Source: Heterobasidion occidentale
Taxonomy: Eukaryota; Basidiomycota; Agaricomycetes; Russulales; Bondarzewiaceae
NCBI GenBank assembly: GCA_039111635.1
Contig: JBCAQO010000013.1
Coordinates: forward strand, 248,001-312,000
Direction: 5' to 3'
Length of the DNA stretch: 64,000 nucleotides
This document shows positions 55,267-64,000 of the stretch, piece by piece. The stretch's first letter is position 1, and every line of letters begins with the position of its first letter. The notes below the pieces were generated by a model, which saw nothing but the letters and a program-made list of their open reading frames with translations, was not told where the DNA came from and did no database searches. Made by a program: the position numbers and the translations under genes.

Positions 55267-58200
55267 ACCATGAATATGAGACTCAGCAGACAGTGCCATA
55301 CACAGTGCCGCAGGGTACGGAATGTATTTAGAGGCGTAGTGCGCAGCCAGCGCCACCTCCCTTGATCTTATTTCACGATGCATATCTATATTTCGCCAAT
55401 CCTGTACACGCCTGTAATTGTGCTCCCAGTCCTTCATCAAAGATAGAATATATGTGATTGCTTTTCATCACTCACATTATGACGCATGCGATTCTTCAGG
55501 ATTCCTCGATCCAGTTCTGTGAAAGGGTGGCGAGCCTCAGTATCGCAATGTTCCTTCGGGATGAGATGCGCGTTCACTGTGGTGAGGAGATGCCGGCTTC
55601 TCATCTCAGAGGCGTGGCCGTTCCAAATTTATCGTGTCGTCTCCGCTATCTCCCGGTTAGTCGCAAACTCCTTCAGCAGCGTGACTACTCAGCCAATCAA
55701 CGATCAACCCCGACCAATGGAAGGCAACGAAAGAGCGCTGACAGCGAAGATGCCTTGATGTGTGCCGTGATTGTCTCCAGATACTACCAGCGGTCAGGTA
55801 GGTTCTCGACGATCTGTCACAGGGCAATGGGCAGCGTCACGTCAGAGCCCAACCTCCTTGAAGAGTGTCAGGTTGAATCGCGAAGGTCGCTGTAAAGCGA
55901 ACAGGAGATGGCCTCGAAAAAGGGAGAGTGTCAGTCTGTTTTTCATATCTTCCAATCCAAGACATCCGCATTGGCGCGGGATCATCGCTCGTAAAAATTC
56001 CAGAAGATGGCGAGGCGGATATTCTTGTCGAAATGAACAATCTATGCGCCACGAGGCTTGTGGCAAGCAACCAATGCACGCTCTGGTGTGTCTGTGGGCC
56101 TGTCCGGCTCGGCGTAGCCCTTCGGCGAGCAGCAGAATAGTCGAAAGGTTAGGAGTCCCTGTAAAACTATCATATATGCGCTCGAGAATGAATAAAGACT
56201 GTTGATTCAAAGGCCGAGAAAACCTGGAATGCACAAATTTAGCTATCTCAGCAAGGTCGACATCCCCGCTGATAGAAGGGCAAAATGACGTGAACCTCCA
56301 GATATTTCGTCAAGAGAAGAGATTCGAATTGTGTCATCGACTAGTGTTCTTCAGGGCATTCCGGAGGTATTCATTTCGGCGTCAAGAGATGGAAGTAAAG
56401 GGGAGAAGCTTGCGCTCACAGAGAAGATCGCAGGATCGCCGCCTTTGTCCGCGAGAGCTATTTTGAGATGACGCGGAATAAGGGTAAGGTTTGTCTTTCA
56501 CTGTGCTTACTATCGTGTGGTTAGCCAGAAGTAGAGCCTACAAGGTTAGGCACCCGCTGGGCGAGAGTGGCAAATCTCAAGAACAGTAGGTGTGGTACTT
56601 GGATTCTGCCATCTCGGGCGCCACGTCGGACCTTATGAAACATGGCACCGAAAAAGAATCGCGCTGTTGCGGGGTCGGAAGAACCATGATGATGGAGGAG
56701 AGGGGAGTGCGATGGCGCTGAGCTCCAGATAGCTCCCATGGCGCACAGGAGGGACAGCTTCCTTCGGCAGAGAACATCAGGGTGCTGAACTGTTAAATTC
56801 GAATCATCAGCTTCGCAAGCGTGTCACATGGGTTAGCCAGAATCATTTACAATCAAAGCGCTGGTGCGATGAACGGCGCAGAACAGATTCAGAAGATATG
56901 CCTTCTGGCGACTCGAACAGTGACTGACTGTATCGGAGCGTTCAGGAACGCGTCATCACCCAATTCATGGAGGCGTTCAGGGACATCTGCATCAACATTC
57001 ACGCAAGACAGAGATTAGAACATATATATGGCACTAAGTTTCGAAGAAAGAGTATTATTGGCGCTGTGGGGTATGGCATTAAATGCTCACTTGTTGAGGT
57101 ACTCGTGATACGCTGCGGCGGCAGAATAACCAATTGCTTGGGTGTGGTCTGCGTCACAGAACATACATGGTGGATACATGACTTAATCTCTATGTGCTGT
57201 ATGTTAACAATAACGTGTTGAGAGGATACAAGAAGACGTACTTGTTCAGGCGATTATTCGATGAATCCTCTAGCTGACAGCTAGGGTGGTATTGAGTAAG
57301 ATGACAACATAAGGGAGATAATCATGATCCGTATCACATTTCAGACCGCCGATTCAATGATCGAAGTCATCGCCAAGGAGAATAACGATGATTTAAGGTT
57401 GGTGTGGAAGTCTAGGTGTGGTGGCTGCATGAAGTTGGTATGTTTTGAGAAAAGGTCCCGGCGGGCCTACTTACGGTAATTGCCGGCGGAACTCACTCAC
57501 AGGTCTTTGGAGGTCTTTTGTGACTACGCCTCCACTGCCCTTGTTTCCCCTCGGATCTCTCAGTCTTTGCAGAACGTCCATAATGGAACGATCAGTGTTC
57601 TCTTCTATCATAATCACAAGATCTACGCTCTTCGCATGGGCTTGAACAAAGTAATCAACATGGGCGCAGCCTATCTTGCAGTAAGATGGCGACATCGAGC
57701 AAGATAGATGTGTTGTGTAGAAGTCGCGTCATAGCAGTCTTTACAAGCAAGCAGTCGCGATCTCAGAAAAAAGGCATCAGATTGTCTTGCAGGTACGTTG
57801 CATCAAGGATTTCACTAGATAATGCGGCACGAAGAGGCACACGTTGACGGCACGAGGCCGAAATGCAGCTACGGCCCACGAGGAGCCAAAGTAGTGGACA
57901 GAGGTTCTCGTCCTCCATTATAGTGTCGGTCCAGCTTAACAGCCGTCCAGCAAGGGCGGACTGTATCTGAGAACAGTAGATTCATCTTCGGAAGACTCCT
58001 GCGAAGATTCCGGACTTCTAGATAGCTCGTGTCTTGCCTCTCTTATCGCTTGTTCCTATCCGTTCTCTAGACGCTCCACCGGCGAATACCACGATCGTGA
58101 CACGAAGAGATGGACGCTCTCGGCTGCTGAGCTGAGCGTCTTCGGAAGATGTGCCGTGACCGTGGCTATGGCGTTGTCCGCTGGAGACAAGCTCCCTTGT

Positions 58201-58374
58201 CCTCGTGCTGCCCTAGGCCGCCTAACTTATATACTGTCGCTAGCTTGCCGCCTTGCGCATCGCGGCCTGCCAGCAGATCGGCCCCTATCGTGTTTAAAAG
58301 CATCACTCGGGCATGTTCTGAGCCTTCCTCCGGTCAATACCCACACCATATTCCTTTGTACCTCTTCCTACATC
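55267..58374. other. 3.1 kb intergenic region, no gene recognised
   Basis: Many short frames on both strands, none with a domain or a convincing splice series. The minus frame at 57471-57695 (containing SVDLVIMIEENTDRSIMDVL) has a protein-like look but no recognisable family. The last few hundred bases should be the promoter of the RING gene at 58375. Confidence 0.45.
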
Positions 58375-60584
58375 ATGCTCATCCTCCATCCGTCGGCTTC
58401 CTGCGATGTCTGCCTAGAGCCCTACAAGCCCGAGGACATTCAGGGACCCGTTCCCCGACCCCCTTGCGTGATTGAATGTGGACACGTATTCTGTGGCCGG
58501 TAAGGAATGTACAGTTCGTTTTCTAGCAGCGTCATGCTCAACCTCTGTTGTCACTCCTCAGCTGTATCAACAACCTCACACGTTTAGCATGTCCGCTATG
58601 CAGAAGTCCATATGACCCACTTACCATCAGAAGGATGCACGTCGATATCAGCACTTCTAATGCCAGTAGCCCTGAGGACACCGAGAAGGGCCTTTTGTTG
58701 AATAAGATGATCGCCGTAGTACGTGATGGCGCGGCGGGGCTTGAGTATCAGGAGACTATACAGAAGACCACTGCATGGTTGAGAGTTCGGGATCTCGACG
58801 AGGTGAGTACCTCGATATCAAGTTCGACACATGACGAAGGACACTCAATCTCCAACGAATTTTTCTTATGTTCGAAGGGATGGGATGTTCGTGCGATGTA
58901 CCTGCTTCTAACGCGTTATCAAGACATGCACAAGGAACACCAGAAGGCCCAGTTCGAATCGCACGAGCTTGTGCAGGAGTGCAAGGGCTTGCGAGAATTA
59001 TTGGCGTCCCAATCTGACAATGCGCGGAAGGAACTTGAAGACCTCAGAAGAGAGCTGGAGGACGAGAAGGCGACAGCTTCGGCGGTGGAGCGGTCTTTGC
59101 GAGACCATCATGCCAGGGCCGATGTTCAGTGGTCGCGGTGAGTTGTCCTGCCATCTGTCTAGTTTGCTGGGAGTTTATGATTGTCTGTTTTTTGCGTGCT
59201 CTTTCGTTTATAGCAAGGTGCGTTGTATTCTCCTATCTCGATGAACCAGGGCTAATTGATCTCAATCTAGTATGACTTGATCATGGACGAAGTTCGTAGG
59301 CTGCGAGAGGAAGTGAAGGTCATCTCCCGCGCTCGCCATAACGACAATGGTAGTCGTGCGGTGGCTCCTCAATCTTCATATCTAGCTATCGAAGGGAGTG
59401 ATCCCGACCGCGTACATGATATGGACGTTTCCACTGAGGCCGCAGACCCCGAGGGTGATGATAATCAGAAATTGGGACATTTCTCACCTCTTCCCCTTAG
59501 CCTTTCACCATTTCCTATGACGCTCAGCACATTCAGCCCATTACTCAAGGGGAGCTCTGAAGACGATGGTCGCGAAAGAGCTTATTCTCGCGGATCGCGC
59601 AAGAACTCTGCAGGGGAGCGGGAGCGGGCTAATGAACTGATGGATGACGTGCAGAGCTCCACGACCCAGCCCCTCGCCATCGCCCCTCCCACGAGTCTCA
59701 TTTCCCGTTTCTACGACACCAACCCCCCAGAAGGCAGTGCCTCACTCCCACATCCTGCACCCGCCTCCCTTCTGAACAGGCGTGCCGAGAAGCAGCGCGA
59801 ACGAACCCCCCGGAAACATTCGTACTCCAGTGGTCGCGATGGAAGAGTTGAGACCCTGCGGGCACCTAGGTCGAATTTAATGGACGACAACCTTCCGGTC
59901 GACTCGGGCGACGAGGCGGAGTGGAATGCACGGAGGCGCAGACAACTTGACGAACTGTTCACGGATCCTGTCAGGAACCTGCCACTACCTTCCACACCTG
60001 GCGTTTCCAAGAACGAGTCCCTTGATACTTCTGGGGAGCAGTCGCAGTCGCAGTCGCAGTCGCAGTCTCAGTCTCAGTCTCAGCAGCCTCCCACTCAACC
60101 GCCTCAGCCTCAGCAGCCAGCCTCGTCGAGACCTCCGCATGCCCAACGCACGACACCGCCGATTTACGTCAACCAAACGCAGACTCGCAGTCGCAATGGG
60201 AGTATCTACGTCGAGCCTCAGCCCGTGTCTACCTCGACACCGCCTCGAACGGTCTACTCCTCTTCCTCCGCTTCGTCCTCGAGCTCGATTACGGCCTCTG
60301 CTCTAGTTCCACCACATCGGCCGAAGGCCATCTCGCGCGCTAGCGAAGCCGCCGAGGCGTTCGAAGCGGAGAAACAACGACGGAAGTTGGAGGCAGCCCG
60401 CAATACCGAAGGTCAGGCTGCAGCTCCCGCGCAAGCCGCACCATCCCTGAGGGAATCGACGAATGCGTACGATGGGGGCTTGATGCGGAGGGTATCTCTC
60501 GAACGAAGACCAAGTGACCGTAAACCAGCTATTGACAGCGGTGGTCTGAGATCTAGGAGACTGATCTCTCCGATGGAGTCGTGA
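58375..60584 (+). CDS. RING-finger protein C with coiled coil and Ser/Gln-rich tail
   Basis: The longest RING family member here. Exons are 58375-58499, then from 58562, later parts to 59137, a 4-nt exon 59214-59217, and 59271-60584. The RING is CDVCLEPYKPEDIQG...IECGHVFCGR-CINNL...CPLCRSPYDP. A central coiled coil (ELLASQSDNARKELEDLRRE, LEDEKATASAVERSLRDHHA) leads into DLIMDEVRRLREEVKVI. The last 400 residues are low-complexity: SRGSRKN-type basic motifs, an (SQ)n tract and a final SRRLISPMES. The frame is open throughout. It looks like the parental full-length gene from which the two shorter RING genes upstream derive. E3 ligase activity is inferred from the RING alone. Confidence 0.85.
60038..60085 (+). 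repeat. (cagtcg/cagtct)n hexanucleotide repeat encoding Ser-Gln
   Basis: An in-frame six-base repeat inside the last exon of RING gene C, coding about seven Ser-Gln pairs followed by Gln/Pro-rich sequence. A likely source of length variation between strains. Confidence 0.8.
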
Positions 60585-61132
60585 TTCTTAGGTATGATGC
60601 ATTGTAACGATTCAATCATGCTCGTGTTCGTGTTTGAGCTGTGCTCGTTGTTCTGTTGTTTATTTACTCATTTGACTCTCCATGACATCCATCGTCGCGG
60701 TTCAACGTTTGTGGTTTAGGACGCTATGTGTGTTCGGTTTTAAACTAAATCTTGCCGTATTCAATGTACGATACTTGTATCTATACCATACCACTCCTAT
60801 CATTTGTACAATCCTCATGACTTGCCTGCATATTATCTAGGGTTGTGGACGAGCCAGAGCTAGTCCACATCGGCATTGCGATTCCATCCATCGTAAATCG
60901 GTCCCCTCAAATCAAAGGCAGCTGAGAATTTCTATACTTACAGTATACATCAGATTCAATTGAACATGATTCTGGTAGTGAGGAATCCCATAACGGTGGG
61001 AACAAAGCGAAGAACATTGGAGAAGTCGGAATGTGGTACATGTCTGATCGATTGAGGACACATGCAGAGTGGGGCGAAACCAGGAATAGAACAGCGAGAG
61101 GGTAATAATAGATGGCGTCGACAAGAATACTG
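60585..61132. other. convergent 3' intergenic region
   Basis: Between the stops of RING gene C (+) and the longin SNARE (-). No further gene is seen. Confidence 0.5.
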
Positions 61133-62081
61133 TCAAGCGGAGCAGTGAAGCCCTGCGCCGCAGAACTGTGCCACGATCAGATACAGAATGACCTGTATAG
61201 ATACCGTGTGAGTGCCGCTTCACAATTCGCAAAGAGGTGAGTCAGGCGCACCAATGCAACTAGAACCCCTAATGCAACCACCCGCTTGTTCTTCCACCAC
61301 ATTTGTCTCCGCACGGTCCTCGCTCCTCGCCTGAACGCAGTCGCCTGACTTGCCATGGTGTCCGTTTTGTCAACGAGTAGCTCAATCCGTTCACCACGGC
61401 TCAGTATCTGTTCTACATTCTGCACCATGATATCTTTGACCTGAGCCAGCTCGGATTGCGCACGTGCGAGCTCGTCCGTTGGCGGGTTTGTGTTATATGT
61501 ATACATGAGCTGCGAGATTGTTGGGCCGAAAGATGATTGAAAGAGAGATGTACGGAGTCCGAGTCGAGGCTAGATGACGACGGACTGGAGACGAACTGAA
61601 ACAGGTCCGCGTTGGCAGTCACAATGGAACGCGGTGGCATGTGTAGCGTACCTTCCGTTGTAAGTCGCCGAGGAACGTGAAAGGCATTCGTCTGCATATT
61701 CTCCTGTGAGACCAATGAATTGCTCAAAGAGGATTACTCACCTCCCAGCAGAATCGTCCGCCATTACAAGGTATACGAAACCTCCATCTGAAACATAATG
61801 GAAGAGGTACTGTTCCCAAACATAAGTGAGTTTGCTATTGTTCGGAGGGATCTTCGAAAGTATCGTTTGCGTTGCTACATAAAAAGCCACATCCTTCAAC
61901 AGAATAGAAGGGAATCAAGATGACATATTCGAACCTTGCGAGAAGTCACGCTTGCCAGCCTGGTGCTCCGCAAGAATTGTGGATCCTTGAGCGACGAGTG
62001 CGTGAATCTAAATCAGAATCAAAATCAGGAAAACGTCAGACTCCCGGGCTTCGCATGTGTTGGATTGCTCACAAGGGACAT
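61133..62081 (-). CDS. longin-domain R-SNARE, VAMP7-like
   Basis: A vesicle SNARE for endosome/vacuole fusion. The first exon is just ATG TCC CTT (62081-62073). Then come IHALVAQGSTILAEHQAGKR and DFSQ, an intron, and ATQTILSKIPPNNSKLTYVW, EQYLFHYVSDGGFVYLVMAD, DSAGR-RMPFTFLGDLQRK: the longin domain. The SNARE motif follows: FGPTISQLMYTYNTNPPTDE, ARAQSELAQVKDIMVQNVEQ and ILSRGERIELLVDKTDTMA, with the zero-layer Arg in SRGERIE. MWWKNKR precedes the membrane anchor VVALGVLVALVILYLIVAQ, ending GAGLHCSA with the stop at 61133. The exon before FGPTISQ breaks frame near 61553 (gactccgtacatc, one base short). All other joins are in frame. The N-terminal longin domain separates it from the Snc-type SNARE at 48.1-48.9 kb. 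Confidence 0.92.
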
Positions 62082-62426
62082 TTCTGGGGTGAAGAAGGTG
62101 GCCGACTAAGAGTGATACGCTGTGCTGTAGCAGGGAATTGGGTGGTGGCTACTGGAGATGACGGCGGCTGAAGTCGGCACTACGTCGTCGAACTTCAAAA
62201 GGGAACTCAATCCCACGGTAATTTGCTGTTCGGGGCTTCACACGCATCTGCACGGCGCAGAAGCGGATTCCGGAAGACTCTAAGCTGGCAGTCTGACGAC
62301 GATATAAAGTTCAATGCCATCATGACCCTGGAATCTCAGAGTAATGTTATCACAGCGTAATGGTAGTACAAGGCTTCGCTATCTCCTGTTATACTCATAC
62401 ATGAACATAGTCCCTCGAAACCTGAT

Positions 62427-62836
62427 TCACTTGGTCGCATGAGCGGCATCGTGAGGAGGCTACCAGGCGTAGAACGCTTGTCAGCCAGAGTCGTGGATCA
62501 GGCGAGGCTAACATACAGGAGACGTGATGTCCAACACTCGAGCCAACGCGTTGAACTCGTTGGCGGTGGGAGTTGCCGTACCAGTGCACACTGAACAACA
62601 GAATCAGTTAACCACACCGGCGCCCACGGGAAAGACCCAAAAGAAGAAATCAGGGAACACACGTGCGACAATGTGTTGCTCGGGAAGCCCCAGTTGCTGT
62701 GCGATCTGGCCGTAGGAGTATCCTGAATACGCAATGTGAGCTCGAGCGACGGTCATTCTTGTGGGAGCGGGGCTGCGGAACCACCTTTGCGATCCTTCGC
62801 CGCAGCGAGAGCCGCGCATTGAGGGTTGGGTGCCAT
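62427..62836 (-). CDS. small helix-turn-helix protein (72 aa), four exons
   Basis: Reconstructed from four short exons joined by GT-AG introns. Exon 1 is MAPNPQCAALAAAKDRK (ATG at 62836). Exon 2 is GYSYGQIAQQLGLPEQHIVA, exon 3 is LCTGTATPTANEFNALARVL then DITSP, and exon 4 is PPHDAAHATK with the stop at 62427-62429. The middle reads as a Cro/C1- or cyanase-N-terminal-like HTH: a YGQIAQQLG turn followed by a recognition-helix-like segment and T-NEFNALARVLDI. The lambda-repressor-like fold is inferred from this pattern. There is no cyanase catalytic domain. A nucleic-acid-binding or accessory role is possible; no function is known to me. The frame is clean over all four exons. Confidence 0.72.
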
Positions 62837-64000
62837 TACGTAGTGAATTTATTTCTTCAGCTTCAGTGGCGAGCAAGAAGGGGGATCAGAAGAAAGCACG
62901 ACGAACAGCTGATATACTTATATACTTGTTCACCTGGGCATGATTTGTAGTCACGCGGGAACACGGCAAGCCAAAGACCAAACCGGAACGCGATATGGAA
63001 GTATATGGATCCATCGCAATTGGATGAGCGGCACGAGACTGTTTTGGTAGTGAGAACGGACGCATGGTCCTCCCTTGTGAGCGAAAAGCTAGCGATATCG
63101 GGCCATCGGATGACTGTCCTGAGATTGCAGTATCGGTACGCAATCTGTTGACCATTTGGAACGCGACTCTCGAGATCGCAATGGTGTTTTCCAAACAAGG
63201 CAAGATCAATTATCTTATCGTGCACGAGCACAGCACCATCTATTCCAGGCGTTCGTGGGCTAGTGCACGGACTTCTGAAGCCAGTACCAGCCTTCGGAGT
63301 ACCAAGTATGGGGAGGAGGAAGACGCTGTGGGGCCACACACCTGACGACTTTGCTATAAACCGGCGTACCGTCCTAGTCGAAGCACCGGGTGCGAAGTCG
63401 GTGTGGGCGCAATGGAACGCACGAAGATGCATGTCCGCTACTGTGTTCTGACACCCAACCACGAGGCTGCGCCGAGAGTCATGCGGTACGCCAATTCGGA
63501 GGCCTGAAAATCTTCTCGATAAGTGATTGGAAAACACGACTCGAGGTGAAGGCACATACGGTATCGCAAGCTTGCATATCGCGCCAAATGCCGTGCAAAT
63601 TCACAACGGAGGTGATATTCGCCGAGTGAAACCCGTAAATTGGCATCCAATGAACGGTTGAATTCATCGATGAGTGATGCGTTTGGGTACATGCACCAGC
63701 AGGGACTGAATATCTAGTGACGGAACGGCTAATGGATTTTGTGAATGAAGTGATAGAAGGCATCATAGGCTGCGTGTAGATTGCCTCCGATGGAATAGAG
63801 ACTAGAATTGCACTGTTGCAGGCTGGTATACAATCTTGTATTTCATATATCATCCATCACAACCTTGACTTACATAGAAATGCCCTAGTTAACGATCAAT
63901 GCTGAGTATAGAACATGAACAGGTCCACACATTCACATACGGTACGACATGGTACATAGGTCTCCGTCTAAGCATACGGCTAGCCGTAAGTAGACGTTAA
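62837..64000. other. right-edge region, no gene recognised
   Basis: The upstream flank of the small HTH gene and beyond. A plus-strand stretch at 63263-63451 (including RRKTLWGHTPDDFAINRRTV) looks somewhat protein-like, but it has no recognisable family and no clear splice partners. The long minus frame 62863-63555 is antisense to it and is not supported. Confidence 0.4.

Noticed and set aside
57471..57695. Minus-strand frame with a protein-like stretch (SVDLVIMIEENTDRSIMDVL)
   Set aside because: No recognisable domain, no flanking exons and no start context. Kept only as a note.
62863..63555. 230-codon open frame on the minus strand
   Set aside because: No domain, erratic composition and overlap with the HTH gene start region. 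Length alone is not convincing in GC-rich fungal DNA.
1..64000. Search for a CRISPR array, bacterial-type defence genes or a secondary-metabolite cluster
   Set aside because: No regularly spaced repeats, polyketide/peptide synthase or terpene synthase genes are seen, and the window is clearly eukaryotic housekeeping plus accessory DNA.

Overview
This window looks like nuclear DNA of a basidiomycete fungus (Agaricomycetes, most likely near Polyporales). The support is dense genes with many 50-70 bp GT-AG introns, eL24 with an ATG-only first exon, a basidiomycete-type multi-pass membrane family, F-box and RING expansions, and protein sequences that read as agaricomycete orthologues. It has no bacterial operons, CRISPR array or rRNA. 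I recognise no tRNA gene.

Layout. 1-436: 5' end of an ALDH3-type aldehyde dehydrogenase (-). 1.5-3.8 kb and 10.4-12.6 kb: two copies of a segmental duplication, each carrying a seven-TM-like gene. They flank a hydantoinase-B-only 5-oxoprolinase (-) and a UBR7/Mlo2-like UBR-box/PHD protein (+). 13.2-18.8 kb: Ase1/PRC1 microtubule bundler (+), convergent with a GH88 unsaturated glucuronyl hydrolase (-). 19.7-21 kb: poorly supported hypothetical gene. 21.6-30.2 kb: CAMK-like kinase (+), ribosomal protein eL24 (+), Na+/H+ antiporter (-). 30.2-37.7 kb: DNA polymerase epsilon catalytic subunit (+), sharing a divergent promoter with the antiporter. 39.6-46.5 kb: MO25/Hym1 (+), glucosamine-6-phosphate N-acetyltransferase (+), an RRM protein (-), an F-box protein (+). 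46.5-60.6 kb: a dynamic region with ankyrin fragments, a Snc/VAMP v-SNARE (-), and three same-strand RING genes. The first RING gene is fused to the C-terminal part of a glucoamylase with its CBM20. A 738 bp palindromic transposable element sits inside an ankyrin ORF. 61.1-62.8 kb: a longin R-SNARE (-) and a 72-residue helix-turn-helix protein (-).

Most genes are housekeeping functions: replication, ribosome, spindle midzone, exocytosis and vacuolar fusion, chitin precursor supply, RAM-pathway scaffold. They do not form one pathway. The accessory, fast-changing part is 46.5-60.6 kb, plus the duplicated membrane genes.

Data-quality point that shapes the annotation: many conserved genes, including essential single-copy ones (polymerase epsilon, eL24), have single-base frame breaks, nearly all losses of one base from a short run. 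I read most as uncorrected consensus errors and annotate across them. Gene ends and splice sites come from reading the sequence and protein-family knowledge, without transcripts or alignments.
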